A stretch of 64,000 nucleotides of DNA, from NCBI RefSeq assembly GCF_004328665.1, contig NZ_CP019770.1:3148501-3212500 (forward strand). Direction: 5' to 3'. The stretch comes from Pseudoalteromonas sp. DL-6 (lineage in GTDB: Bacteria > Pseudomonadota > Gammaproteobacteria > Enterobacterales > Alteromonadaceae). The notes under the pieces are model-generated. The model ran no database searches and was not told the origin of the DNA. It saw nothing but the letters and a program-made list of their open reading frames with translations. Shown piece after piece: positions 28,919-38,588 of this stretch (position 1 is its first letter; each line of letters begins with the position of its first letter). The position numbers and the translations under genes were made by a program.

Positions 28919-29773
28919 TTAGCCAAGCCACTTTATTGTTGTCACTAAGGTATGACTTTGTTTAGGCTCAAGCGTAACCGCATCTTCAAGCACATTCGCA
29001 GCTTCTAGGCATAACATGCTTTTATAATCATCATCGGCAAAATTTGATAGCCGCTTTGATTTTTCAATCCATGGATTCCATAGTACGCACGACTGCGAGT
29101 TTTCTCTGCTAACACTGATCATCCCCTGAGGAGTATCAATTGTTTGAACTGCTGCGGCTTGGGTATAAACCATATCGGTTTCACGGGAAAAGTCGACCAC
29201 GTCATGTTGCTGATGAGGCCCTTGACCAAATTCTATATATTGCGCCCCTTGCAGCCCTGCCACTCGGGTATTATTAATATCTTCTGTTGGAAAGTAAGTA
29301 TGCAGTGCTTGTGTATAACTAAATGGTACGTTGCCTAAATTACAGGTGGTTAAACGCACCTCTAATTGCTCTGATAAGATAAACTCAACCCGTAATGACG
29401 ACTGATGCGGCCAAAAAGTAGAATCTACCTGCTTCATTGGTAATTTAAGGCTCACAGTAACCTCGCTGTCGGTTTCATGCACTTCATCAGCTTGCCATAC
29501 GTGTGTGCGAGCAAAGCCATGCGCGGGGAAGTCCGAATTTTCATGTTGCCCAAACCAAGGCCAGCAAATAGGAATGCCACCACGAATACTTTTCCCTTCG
29601 CTAAAGGTTTCATCCCCAGACACCCACAATAATGGCAATTTGTCTTTGGGTGTAAACTCAGTTATTTGCCCACCTTGTAAAAATATTTTCGCCTCACATT
29701 GGCGACTATTAATACTAATAAATTCTAAACCGCTATGTGTACGCTCAATACATACTGAGGGTGATAATTGCAT
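28919..29773 (-). CDS. yeaD: D-hexose-6-phosphate mutarotase (YeaD/aldose-1-epimerase family)
   Basis: A 284-residue cytoplasmic enzyme interconverting alpha and beta anomers of hexose 6-phosphates. The galactose-mutarotase fold is marked by KDKLPLLWVSGDETFSEGKSIRGGIPICWPWFGQH, a catalytic-type His in GFARTHVW, another in ALHTYFPTEDI, and a Glu in CLEAANV. It heads the yeaD-ydbS-ydbT-like transcription unit. Confidence 0.92.
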   Translation of the reverse strand: MQLSPSVCIERTHSGLEFISINSRQCEAKIFLQGGQITEFTPKDKLPLLWVSGDETFSEGKSIRGGIPICWPWFGQHENSDFPAHGFARTHVWQADEVHETDSEVTVSLKLPMKQVDSTFWPHQSSLRVEFILSEQLEVRLTTCNLGNVPFSYTQALHTYFPTEDINNTRVAGLQGAQYIEFGQGPHQQHDVVDFSRETDMVYTQAAAVQTIDTPQGMISVSRENSQSCVLWNPWIEKSKRLSNFADDDYKSMLCLEAANVLEDAVTLEPKQSHTLVTTIKWLG

Positions 29774-30188
29774 TTTATTTCCTTTAACACTGAGACTAAT
29801 TTTTAATACTTAACCTGAGTACAGGTTACTTGTACACAAACAATAATGCATGCTTAAAGCATAAGCTACATAGAATAGTTATTTAAATTGAGTTAGTTAC
29901 TATACTTTTATGCCACATCAATGGCTAAATTACGACTAAAGTTTTACATCTGTGGCTTGCGTATCGCTTTTAACCTACGTAAGGTGCGCAACCTTAGCAA
30001 ACAGAATGTTATGAACATTTAATAAATTAAAGATAATAAATACTATTTTAATTACTGCTCAAATTAATAAAAACCAATAAAAACTAATAACAGCGGGTTA
30101 AAATAACATATATCATTTGAATTCAATTTATTTGATGTGTAACATTTCATGATTACGGCAAATCATTCGCCTTCCATGAGACAAACAA
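29774..30188. other. Divergent intergenic region with two palindromes
   Basis: No gene is seen. AACCTGAGTACAGGTT at 29812-29827 is a 16-base inverted repeat 39 bases before yeaD and may be an operator. TTGAATTCAA at 30117-30126, about 60 bases before marR, is a candidate MarR-type site. Both are pattern-only assignments. Confidence 0.35.
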
Positions 30189-30671
30189 ATGCAAAAATAT
30201 GACGAGTTACTAGTTTCTTTACGTAAGGTGATCCGTGCGATTGACTTACATTCAAAGCAACTTAATAAAACAGCGGGTTTAACAGGGCCACAACTGCTTA
30301 TCATGCAGGAAGTGTCTCAAACTGATGGTATTACCGCCAGCCGTATTGCGCAAAACGTTAACTTAAGCCCTGCAACGGTTACTAATATTCTTGACCGAAT
30401 CGAGAGTAAAAACTTAGTAACACGTGTTCGCAGTCAAATGGATAAGCGCCGAGTCAGCTTATACCTTACCGAACAAGGTAAAGAACTACTCGAAAAAGCA
30501 CCACAGCCATTACAAGAGCATTTTATCGAAAAATTTTCAGCACTTGCTGAATGGGAACAGAGTTTACTCCTTTCATCAATGCAGCGTATTGCCGCAATGA
30601 TGGATGCAGATAAGCTAGACGCCTCCCCACTTTTAGAAGTAGGCGCACTGTTTCAAACCCCTAAAGAATAA
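30189..30671 (+). CDS. MarR-family transcriptional regulator
   Basis: A 160-residue winged-helix regulator. The central HTH is ITASRIAQNVNLSPATVTNILDRIESKNLV, and the wing is RVRSQMDKRRVSLYLTEQGKELL (the DxRR-type motif). The dimerisation helices are at both ends. Neighbours are yeaD (divergent) and a porin gene 110 bases downstream on the same strand. Its ligand is unknown. Confidence 0.92.
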   Translation: MQKYDELLVSLRKVIRAIDLHSKQLNKTAGLTGPQLLIMQEVSQTDGITASRIAQNVNLSPATVTNILDRIESKNLVTRVRSQMDKRRVSLYLTEQGKELLEKAPQPLQEHFIEKFSALAEWEQSLLLSSMQRIAAMMDADKLDASPLLEVGALFQTPKE

Positions 30672-30781
30672 AACGCAGTATAAAAACAATAAACTAAATT
30701 AGCCTGCCATTTTCCCCTTTTTCCACACTAAGAGGTGCATTTTTGCGCCTTTATTTTTTAATCACAATCAAAACGGCTATT

Positions 30782-32038
30782 ATGACTAAACTCTCAAAAC
30801 TAACACTCGCCTTAATTTTAGGTGGTGTTGCTAGTAATTCTTATGCATCAAATCTTCAACCTCTCCAAAGCCAATTAACGCAGTTAAAGCAACAAGTAGA
30901 AAAGCTTGAAAGCAAACTCACTGAAAAAAAAGCTCAGCAACTAACTGATGAAGCTGCAAAGCCTGAACAGCAATCATCAGGAATAAAGATAGGGGGTGCC
31001 ATTCGCGCTAACTATGGCATTAACTCTTACGATGATGACAATGAAGATCGCGGTGGCGACTTTGATTTTGATATTTTCCGTTTAAATGTCTCTGGTGAAA
31101 TTAATGATATTTCAGTCAATGGTGAAGTACGCTTTTACGATTACATGACAGTAGTGAAATACGCTTACTTAGGGTATGAATTTACTGATGGCTGGGAAGG
31201 CCAAGCCGGTATAACCGCCTTACCGTTTGGTAATGGTCCTTACAATTCTCACAGCTACTTTTTTAGCACTAACTACTATGTTGGCCTAGAAGATGACTTT
31301 GATTTAGGGGTAGTTGCTAAGCGTAAGCTTAAAGACAACTGGACACTTGATCTTGGCTTTTTTAAAAACGATGAACTTGGCGGAGTTGATGGCTCAGCAT
31401 CAGATAAAAACCATCGTTACTCTTACGATATTATTGGCAGTCGCCCTGCCGATGAAGGTACCTATGCCGAGCCTACAAAGCAACTTGGTGAATACAACAC
31501 CTTTGCCGGTCGCGCCACTTATCAACTTATGCACAGTAAAAATATAACCACAGATTTAGGTGTATCGTTACTCAGCGGCGGACTACATGATGGTGAAGAC
31601 CGCGCGGGTAATTACAGTGCGTGGGCTGTTCATTTAAACAGCAATATTAATAACTGGAACATTCAATTTCAACACGGCGAATACGACTACGACTTAGATG
31701 ATGGCAGCAACCGCTTTGCAGTGGGTGCCTACAATTACTTCGATAGCGTGTCGAGCCAAGCTACAATGACCAACTTTAATGTTGCCTACGACTACGCACT
31801 AGAATGGGGTCCAGTTACCAACCTAAAGTTTTATAACGACTATGGGATCATCTACAACAAATCAGATAACAGCGCCAATACTTGGATGAATGTAACCGGT
31901 ATGAGCATTACTGCTGGGGGGTTCTTTAGTTATGTTGATTTTGTACAAGCCCGCAATCAACCCTTTATTGGCGGTACCATTATTGGCGATGGCGATACCG
32001 AGCGCCGCTTTAATATTAATTTAGGCTATTACTTTTAA
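30782..32038 (+). CDS. Outer-membrane porin with N-terminal coiled coil
   Basis: About 418 residues. The signal peptide is MTKLSKLTLALILGGVASNSYA, then a short coiled coil (LQSQLTQLKQQVEKLESKL) of the type that trimerises porins, then an acidic 16/18-strand-like barrel ending in LGYYF. I start at ATG 30782 because it gives the signal peptide; the frame is open to a TTG at 30743. It resembles the DcaP/OprO-like porins of marine gammaproteobacteria. The substrate is not readable. Confidence 0.85.
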   Translation: MTKLSKLTLALILGGVASNSYASNLQPLQSQLTQLKQQVEKLESKLTEKKAQQLTDEAAKPEQQSSGIKIGGAIRANYGINSYDDDNEDRGGDFDFDIFRLNVSGEINDISVNGEVRFYDYMTVVKYAYLGYEFTDGWEGQAGITALPFGNGPYNSHSYFFSTNYYVGLEDDFDLGVVAKRKLKDNWTLDLGFFKNDELGGVDGSASDKNHRYSYDIIGSRPADEGTYAEPTKQLGEYNTFAGRATYQLMHSKNITTDLGVSLLSGGLHDGEDRAGNYSAWAVHLNSNINNWNIQFQHGEYDYDLDDGSNRFAVGAYNYFDSVSSQATMTNFNVAYDYALEWGPVTNLKFYNDYGIIYNKSDNSANTWMNVTGMSITAGGFFSYVDFVQARNQPFIGGTIIGDGDTERRFNINLGYYF

Positions 32039-32180
32039 TAGGTAATGCAATCGGGAAATACTTTTCCTTTGCTAACCCTAAGTGGCTTAGTTGATAACAT
32101 GCAACTAAGCCACTTTCTCTTCATTTTACCTTTTAATTAGCTTACCCTTTGACCGTTTAATTTATTGAAAAAGAGCTGGC

Positions 32181-32576
32181 GTGAACATAAAAAACGTTTT
32201 TATTTATTATAAAAATATCGGCTTTAAATTGCTGGGGTTGCTGTGTGTGTTACTCGGCATTATTGGCGTTATTTTACCCGTTATGCCAACCACACCGTTT
32301 TTAATTTTAGCCTTAGCGTGTTTTGCTCGCTCATCTAGCGCGCTTGAATCTTGGTTATTAAACCACCCTCGCTTTGGTACAACATTACAACATTGGCGGG
32401 TACATCAAGTAATTCCTGTAAAGGCAAAATATGCTGCGGGTATAGGTATGCTAGTAGGTTTTATATTTTTATTATACAGCACCCCCCCTTCTTGGGTTAT
32501 TGCCTTAGTTGCTGTTGTTGAAGTACTGGTTTTAACTTACTTAATTTCTAAGCCCTCAGCTCCTCCTAAAAAATAA
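32181..32576 (+). CDS. ybaN: YbaN-family (DUF454) inner-membrane protein
   Basis: 131 residues with a GTG start. Family hallmarks are LGIIGVILPVMPTTPFLILALACFARSS, followed by SWLLNHPRFG and two closely spaced C-terminal helices. It may be the first gene of the run that continues with the Fur-boxed PepSY gene, but the box in between argues for separate control. Function unknown. Confidence 0.9.
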   Translation: MNIKNVFIYYKNIGFKLLGLLCVLLGIIGVILPVMPTTPFLILALACFARSSSALESWLLNHPRFGTTLQHWRVHQVIPVKAKYAAGIGMLVGFIFLLYSTPPSWVIALVAVVEVLVLTYLISKPSAPPKK

Positions 32577-32612
32577 AGTGTAAAGTTTGGTAAATAAATT
32601 TGTAACAGCTAA

Positions 32613-32627
32613 TGCAAATCATTATCA
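32613..32627. promoter_or_regulatory. Fur-like box upstream of PepSY-DUF2271-DUF4198
   Basis: TGCAAATCATTATCA: the right half is a perfect Fur half-site and the left half matches five of seven. It ends 31 bases before the PepSY gene start. Confidence 0.6.
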
Positions 32628-32658
32628 TCCGTAAAAATTAATTAAATCTGTACCTTTT

Positions 32659-33291
32659 ATGCCCTTTGTTAATAAACGCGCTTTATATAGTACGAGTCGT
32701 GCTTTGCATATCTATATTTCTACCGCTTTGTTTTTTTTACTTATTCTATTTTGCGTAAGCGGCATAGTGCTAAACCATGTTGACTGGTTAAAAAACGATA
32801 AAAACAACGGCCAAATTACCGCAGCAATTCCAGCTGAACTACTTGCAAAAGCACAAACAGAATTAAACACCCTACCTGCTATTTACCCCCAAATAGAAGC
32901 TTACCTCGCCAAGCAGTATGGGCTGAATAAAGTAAAAAGTATTGAGTGGGAAAAGCAAGATTCACTGGTCCTGCTCGACTACCCATTACCGGCAGGCTAC
33001 GCCTACGCAGAGTTTGATTTTATTAGTGGCGAACTGTTACTCGATTATCAAACCGGGGGGTTTTTAAGTGTTATTGGCGATTTACATAAAGGTCGTTACA
33101 GCGGTGATGTATGGAGCTGGGTTATTGATATATCTGCAGTGCTGATGATTCTATTTGCCATCACCGGCATGATTATTTTATTTCAAAACAGAAAAAAACG
33201 CTTAGCAGGAATATGGATAACCGCCTTAGGTGTAGCAACACCTATCGTTATTTACCTGTGTTGGGTGCCACAAATAAAAGGAGTGTCTTAA
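32659..33291 (+). CDS. PepSY-associated TM helix protein (short form)
   Basis: A 210-residue inner-membrane protein. TM1 is near 19-38 (IYISTALFFLLILFCVSGIVLNH), a periplasmic PepSY-like stretch follows (YAEFDFISGELLLDYQTGG), and two C-terminal helices (DISAVLMILFAITGMIILF and a second) end it. The stop overlaps the next start by one base (TAATG), so it is coupled to the DUF2271 gene. Likely iron- or metal-uptake accessory, as in other PepSY/DUF2271/DUF4198 clusters. Confidence 0.85.
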   Translation: MPFVNKRALYSTSRALHIYISTALFFLLILFCVSGIVLNHVDWLKNDKNNGQITAAIPAELLAKAQTELNTLPAIYPQIEAYLAKQYGLNKVKSIEWEKQDSLVLLDYPLPAGYAYAEFDFISGELLLDYQTGGFLSVIGDLHKGRYSGDVWSWVIDISAVLMILFAITGMIILFQNRKKRLAGIWITALGVATPIVIYLCWVPQIKGVS

Positions 33292-33797
33292 TGTTTAAAA
33301 TTAAACCATGGCTAAGCATCACGCTGTTAGTCGCCGCACTATTTCAAATTAATGCTTATGCACAATCGCCAAGGTTAGACGTTGAATTAACTCTTACCGA
33401 TTTAAGCGTGCAACCCTACCACCGCCCTTATGTTGCTGTATGGCTGGAAACACCAGAGCGTAAACATGTCACAACTTTAGCGCTTTGGGTACAAAAAGCG
33501 GAATGGTTTAAAGACCTACGCCAATGGTGGCGTAAAGCAGGTAAAAGTGATGCAAACTTCGATGGGGTTAGTAGCGCTACCAAGCGTGCGGGCACATACA
33601 CAATTGGCTGGGATGGCAAGGATCTAAACGGTAACCCCGTAACACCCGGCAAGTACCTACTTAATGTTGAAGTTGTTCGCGAAGAAGGTGGGCGTGATTA
33701 CAGCCGCATTGAGCTTGATTTAACCCAATCAGAGAAAATAACTATTGATGGTAAAAACGAATTTTCAACCAGCTTTGTCACTGTAAGCGCTAGGTAG
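33291..33797 (+). CDS. DUF2271 periplasmic protein
   Basis: 168 residues with signal peptide (MFKIKPWLSITLLVAALFQINAYAQ). The mature part carries HRPYVAVWLETPERKHVTTLALW, a Trp-rich segment (FKDLRQWWRKAG), and a flagellar-hook-cap-like immunoglobulin motif (YTIGWDGKDLNGNPVTPGKYLL). It is translationally coupled to the PepSY gene by TAATG. DUF2271 proteins occur mainly beside PepSY and TonB receptor genes; their biochemistry is unknown. Confidence 0.88.
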   Translation: MFKIKPWLSITLLVAALFQINAYAQSPRLDVELTLTDLSVQPYHRPYVAVWLETPERKHVTTLALWVQKAEWFKDLRQWWRKAGKSDANFDGVSSATKRAGTYTIGWDGKDLNGNPVTPGKYLLNVEVVREEGGRDYSRIELDLTQSEKITIDGKNEFSTSFVTVSAR

Positions 33798-33831
33798 TAC
33801 CTACTTATCATTCAAATTTAAAGGAAAAATA

Positions 33832-34677
33832 ATGAACGTTAATTTATTAAAAACAGCACTCATTGGCGCACTGAGTTTATCAGCGCTGGTATCAACAACC
33901 GCAAGTGCACATGGCCGCTGGTTACTCCCTTCGCATACCTCGCTTTCTGGCGATAAAGCGCATTATGTTATGATTGATACGAGTATTTCTAACGAAATTT
34001 TTGCACCTGATAAAGCATTTAGTCCAAGCATAAAAGGCGCAGAGTACGACGATTCATTATTAATGGCGCTAGCCCCAAATGGCGAGCAAGTTACCGACAC
34101 CATTCGTGCCTATTACCTTCAACGCAAAAGCTCTGCTGCAGTAAAACTTCAGCAACAAGGCACCTATCATATTGCGATGACGCAAAAGCCTATGTACATG
34201 ACATTTTACAAAAATGCAGCAGGCGAGCGAAGCCGTGTATTCGCTAAAAAAACAGATGCCAACTTACCTAAAGACGCCAGCGATATCACCACAATTAAAA
34301 CCATCTCTACCGTCGATACCTTTGTTAGCCACAATGGCACGTCTAAACCGGCACTATTAGGTCAAGGCTTGGAGTTAAGTGGGCCTACCCATCCAAACGA
34401 CTTATTTGTTGGTGAGCAAGCACGCTTTCAACTACTAAGCGATGGCAAGCCGGTTGGCGAAGGGATTGAAATAAGTATTTTAAAAGGTGATACACGCTAT
34501 CGTAATACTCGCGGTGAGATTAAAGTAACCACAGATAAAGACGGTTTTTTTGCCACCACTTGGCAACAGCCTGGTTTATACCTAATTGAAACGTCTCAAA
34601 AAGTAACCGTCAATGAAGCTGGCGTAGACGTAGGTCGCTATGCACTATTTACAACCCTCGAAGTAGCACCTGAGTAA
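33832..34677 (+). CDS. DUF4198 periplasmic protein (metal-uptake associated)
   Basis: 281 residues with signal peptide (ending TTASAHG). The mature N-terminus HGRWLLPSHTSLSGD is typical of DUF4198/NikK-like proteins, in which the exposed His can bind nickel or another metal. The C-terminal domain (DLFVGEQARFQLLSDGKPVGEG, TDKDGFFATTWQQPG) resembles an immunoglobulin-like carrier domain. It follows the DUF2271 gene by 34 bases with AAAGGAA as ribosome-binding site. Confidence 0.87.
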   Translation: MNVNLLKTALIGALSLSALVSTTASAHGRWLLPSHTSLSGDKAHYVMIDTSISNEIFAPDKAFSPSIKGAEYDDSLLMALAPNGEQVTDTIRAYYLQRKSSAAVKLQQQGTYHIAMTQKPMYMTFYKNAAGERSRVFAKKTDANLPKDASDITTIKTISTVDTFVSHNGTSKPALLGQGLELSGPTHPNDLFVGEQARFQLLSDGKPVGEGIEISILKGDTRYRNTRGEIKVTTDKDGFFATTWQQPGLYLIETSQKVTVNEAGVDVGRYALFTTLEVAPE

Positions 34678-34952
34678 CTTTTTAATTCCCTACAGGCCAC
34701 ATTAATAGTTTGGCCTGTAGCTTCTTTATAATTAAAATCTTTTAGCAAGGCTTTAAACCAAGTTAGCCACTTTCACTGCCTACATAAGCATAATCCTATA
34801 TTTTAGCCTCCTTTTTTGTTCCTATTTCAATCTGTTATTCCGATCACTTATTTTTATAAAAATAGTTGAATAACATAGTCAATTTAGATCTTTGCGATGC
34901 ACTAGCCGCTTCTATATGATGCGCCCCTTTCAAAATCTTCAAGGCACGCTTA

Positions 34953-37487
34953 ATGACTTTTCAGCATTTATCAGCTAATAAAAAATTAGCACTTAGCTTG
35001 GCTATTACCACCGCACTTAGCGCCTCTTTTTCAGCAGCTAATGCGGCTGAGCAAACTAACCAAGTGGAAGAAAATATCGAAGTAATTTCAGTAACAGGCA
35101 CACGCCGCAGTTTGCGCAGTATTGCGCAAAGTACCGTGCCTGTAGATATTATTAGCAGCGACGATATGGCAAGCACCGGCCAACTTGAAATTAGCCAAGT
35201 GCTCGCTAACCAAGTACCAAGCTTTAACTACCCAAGTGCCACACTGTCTGATGGTACCGATCATGCTCGCCCAGCGGTTTTAAGAGGCCTTGCACCTGAT
35301 CACACCCTAGTACTTATTAATGGTAAACGCCGCCACTCTGGTGCGTTATTAAATTTAGGCGGTACGGTTGGTCGCGGCTCTACTGCGGTTGATTTAAACA
35401 TGATCCCCACCTCTGCAATTAAGCGTGTTGAGGTACTACGTGATGGGGCAGCAGCACAATATGGTTCTGACGCCATTGCGGGTGTAATCAATATTGTCTT
35501 AAAAGATGCAACCGAAGGCGGTAGTGTTAGCGTAACTTATGGCCAATACGACAGCCAAATGGCCGGTGTACCACAACTAAATAGCACTTATGCTGATGAG
35601 AACGGTAACCTTGCTTTTAATTTAGGCGACGATCGTCACGTTAACGACGGTAATACCCGCACAATTAGCGCAAATTCTGGTTTTTCACTGGCAGACAATG
35701 GCTTTTTAAACGTCTCGATTGAATACCGTGATAACGACTCAACTCAACGCTCTGGCTTTGATCCGCGCGAACAATACAGCCGCCTAGATGATGGCAGCCT
35801 AGACCCACGCGAATTTACAATTGATCGCTATAATCATCGTTTTGGTAAAGCAGCGCTGGAAGATTACGCGTTGTTTTATAACATGGGATACGACTTAGAG
35901 AATGGCTTTAATGTTTATTCGTTTGGTAGCTATTCTGAGCGTGAAGGTAACTCGGGCGGATTTTACCGCCGTGCAAAAGACAGCCGCAATGTTTTAGAGC
36001 TCTACCCCAATGGCTTTTTGCCACAAATTGCTACGGACGTAAAAGATTACTCGCTGGCACTTGGTTTACAAGGCGATAGTGGCGATTGGGCGTGGGATGT
36101 AAGCACTAACTATGGTCGAAATGACTTTGGCTTAGGGGTTGTAAATAGCCTAAATACTTCGCTAGGTACTAATAGCCAAACTGAGTTTGATAACGGCGCC
36201 ATGATTTACGATCAATTTTTAGTTAACTTTGATGCCAATACTAGCGTTGATTTTGGTCTACCCGATGATGTGTTTTTCACTATTGGTGCTGAATACCGCC
36301 GTGAAAGCTATAAAATAGAGCAAGGCGAGGAAGCCTCTTATATTACTGCGCTTGATAACAACGGTAACCCAATTGCTGCTGGCGGTGCACAGGTGCTTCC
36401 TGGTTTTGGGCCGCAAAGCGCAACCAATGAAAGTCGCCATAATGTCGCTGTATTTGCTGAATTTGATACTTATTTAACTGACAAATGGAATGTGGTTTTA
36501 GCCAGTCGTTATGAAGATTACAGCGATTTTGGTAACACATTTACTTCAAAATTAGCCACGCGTTACAGTATTAACGACAACCTATCATTACGTGGTGCTG
36601 CCAGTACTGGGTTTCGTGCGCCGTCACTTGCACAAAGCTCGTACCGTCAAATATCGACTATTCTCGAAAATAACCAGCCTTTTGAAGTTGGCCTATTTCC
36701 AAGCTCTGCACCTGCAGCGCAAGCGTTAGGTGCAAAGCAGCTCGATGCCGAAGACTCGGTTAACGTTACCGCTGGATTTGTTTACACCCAAGGTAACTTT
36801 AGCTTAACGGTTGATGCGTACCGCATTGATATTGATGACCGGATTGTACTCTCTGAAAACTTAAGCGGTGACGCTGTACAGCAAATTCTCGCCAATGCGG
36901 GCGAACTAAATACCGAAAGCGTGCGTTACTTTACCAACGCCATCAATTCGCGCACGCAAGGTGTTGATATTGTGGCAACGTACACACTTGATTTAAATGC
37001 ATTGGGTGATGTGCGCTTAAATGCGGCGGCAAACATTAATGACACCGAAGTGACTCATGTAGATGCAAACCCAAGCGAGCTAAATTCTCTAGGCGATGAC
37101 TATGTGGTATTTGCCCGTCGTGAAGTCGGTCGTTTTGAGCAAGGCACACCCGATAACAAGCTAAACCTATCAGCCGTTTGGAGCTTTAACCAATGGCAAA
37201 CAACCTTGCGTGCAACTCGCTATGGGGAAGTGGCAGATATTTCAACCACCAGCGAGCGCGATGAATACCTAGACGCTAAATGGATTACTGATTTAGAAGT
37301 TGCCTATCGCCCTAACGATGCGTGGAAGTTTGCAGTAGGTGCGAATAACCTGTTTGATCAGTACCCACAAGCAACGGTAGATAACATTGGCTACTCTAAC
37401 TTTGGCCAAATATTTCCATATACGCCTTATACACCCTACAGTTTAGATGGGCGTTTTTTATACGGTAACATTACTTACCGCTTTTAA
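34953..37487 (+). CDS. TonB-dependent receptor
   Basis: An 844-residue outer-membrane receptor. Signal sequence to about residue 31 (SAANAAE), TonB box EVISVTGTRR, plug with AVLRGLAPDHTLVLINGKRRH and VEVLRDGAAAQYGSDAIAGVINI, then a barrel ending in TYRF with the usual C-terminal block GANNLFDQYPQ. It lies downstream of PepSY-DUF2271-DUF4198, separated by 275 bases without a clear Fur box. It is probably the outer-membrane gate of that metal or siderophore cassette. Ligand unknown. Confidence 0.94.
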   Translation: MTFQHLSANKKLALSLAITTALSASFSAANAAEQTNQVEENIEVISVTGTRRSLRSIAQSTVPVDIISSDDMASTGQLEISQVLANQVPSFNYPSATLSDGTDHARPAVLRGLAPDHTLVLINGKRRHSGALLNLGGTVGRGSTAVDLNMIPTSAIKRVEVLRDGAAAQYGSDAIAGVINIVLKDATEGGSVSVTYGQYDSQMAGVPQLNSTYADENGNLAFNLGDDRHVNDGNTRTISANSGFSLADNGFLNVSIEYRDNDSTQRSGFDPREQYSRLDDGSLDPREFTIDRYNHRFGKAALEDYALFYNMGYDLENGFNVYSFGSYSEREGNSGGFYRRAKDSRNVLELYPNGFLPQIATDVKDYSLALGLQGDSGDWAWDVSTNYGRNDFGLGVVNSLNTSLGTNSQTEFDNGAMIYDQFLVNFDANTSVDFGLPDDVFFTIGAEYRRESYKIEQGEEASYITALDNNGNPIAAGGAQVLPGFGPQSATNESRHNVAVFAEFDTYLTDKWNVVLASRYEDYSDFGNTFTSKLATRYSINDNLSLRGAASTGFRAPSLAQSSYRQISTILENNQPFEVGLFPSSAPAAQALGAKQLDAEDSVNVTAGFVYTQGNFSLTVDAYRIDIDDRIVLSENLSGDAVQQILANAGELNTESVRYFTNAINSRTQGVDIVATYTLDLNALGDVRLNAAANINDTEVTHVDANPSELNSLGDDYVVFARREVGRFEQGTPDNKLNLSAVWSFNQWQTTLRATRYGEVADISTTSERDEYLDAKWITDLEVAYRPNDAWKFAVGANNLFDQYPQATVDNIGYSNFGQIFPYTPYTPYSLDGRFLYGNITYRF

Positions 37488-37520
37488 GTAAAGCACCCAT
37501 TAAAAATTGAGTAATTACAA

Positions 37521-37544
37521 AAGGATGCATCGTGCATCCTTTTT
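37521..37544 (+). terminator. Terminator after the TonB receptor gene
   Basis: AAGGATGCA/TGCATCCTT stem with a short loop and a T run. Confidence 0.8.
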
Positions 37545-37668
37545 ATTAACATTTAGTATTTTTAACCATATTTTGGCATTTTATCTTTTTAGCAATTATT
37601 GTCATTACATATAAAACAATAACTTACATTTCGGCCTCATTTTTGCTCTATACTTTGTATATTAACTA

Positions 37669-37683
37669 AAATAATCATTATCA
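37669..37683. promoter_or_regulatory. Fur-like box upstream of the DUF4097 lipoprotein
   Basis: AAATAATCATTATCA: right half-site perfect, left half five of seven. It ends 11 bases before the start codon, covering the promoter/leader. Confidence 0.6.
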
Positions 37684-37694
37684 AAGGACTAAAC

Positions 37695-38585
37695 ATGAGC
37701 GCATCAACTCTATTCAACTTCACTAAGCCCGTTTCACTAATTAGCGGTATTTTATTACTCAGCGGTTGTGTATTTCATATATCGCCCAGTGTCGCATCAG
37801 TAAAACAAACTCAGCAGCTTACATTACCAAGTAATAACCTTGAGTATTTAACAGTATTGAGTGGTGCCGGTTCGCTCGAAATTCAGGGCTCTAATACTGC
37901 AACCAATATTAGCGTTGATGCCATCATTTACACCGCCGACATTGACGATGAATACGAACTCACCCTTGAGAAAAGCGGTACACAAGCAAAACTTGTTGCA
38001 CAAAATAAAAGTAATAATGGGATTAGCTTTTACAGCGGACAATCGCCAAGTATCAATTTAGTTGTTACCGTACCTAACACCCTAAATTTAGATATTAACG
38101 ACGGTTCAGGCGATATTGTTATTAACGCGATGCAAAGCAATATAGATGTAAAAGATGGCTCTGGTAGCATTAATATTAATAGTGCTAAAAACTTAAATAT
38201 TGACGATGACTCGGGCAGTATTTACGTAAAAAATGTAGTCGGCGATTTAGCATTAAATGATGGCTCAGGCAGCATTGATATTGATAATGTCAGTGGTAAT
38301 GTCGCAATTGAAGATGGCTCAGGCGAAATGCAAGTTACTAATGTAACGGGTGCATTAAACGTTGAAGATGGCTCGGGCGGCATAACTATTAAACATATTA
38401 ATGGCGCAGTGACCATAGACGATAACTCAGGAGATATGCTGATTGAACATATTGGCTCAAGCGTGACTATTGAAGATGGCTCTGGCGATATTCGCGTTAA
38501 TCACGCTAAAGGGCTAACAATTACAGAAGCAGGCTCTGGTGATGTTAGCATCGATAATATCTCTGGTTCAGTAAAGCTAGACTAA
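37695..38585 (+). CDS. DUF4097-type beta-solenoid lipoprotein with DGSG repeats
   Basis: A 296-residue predicted lipoprotein (signal peptide with lipobox LLSGC). From about residue 135 it consists of around ten repeats of 18-19 residues built on the pattern D-G-S-G-x-I-x-I-x-N-(x)4-G, for example DVKDGSGSININSAKN and AIEDGSGEMQVTNVTG. This predicts a right-handed beta-helix with stacked Asp/Ser turns, possibly cation-binding. The family function is unknown. The Fur-like box and the neighbouring TonB cassette hint at an iron-limitation role. Confidence 0.85.
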   Translation: MSASTLFNFTKPVSLISGILLLSGCVFHISPSVASVKQTQQLTLPSNNLEYLTVLSGAGSLEIQGSNTATNISVDAIIYTADIDDEYELTLEKSGTQAKLVAQNKSNNGISFYSGQSPSINLVVTVPNTLNLDINDGSGDIVINAMQSNIDVKDGSGSININSAKNLNIDDDSGSIYVKNVVGDLALNDGSGSIDIDNVSGNVAIEDGSGEMQVTNVTGALNVEDGSGGITIKHINGAVTIDDNSGDMLIEHIGSSVTIEDGSGDIRVNHAKGLTITEAGSGDVSIDNISGSVKLD

Positions 38586-38588
38586 TAT

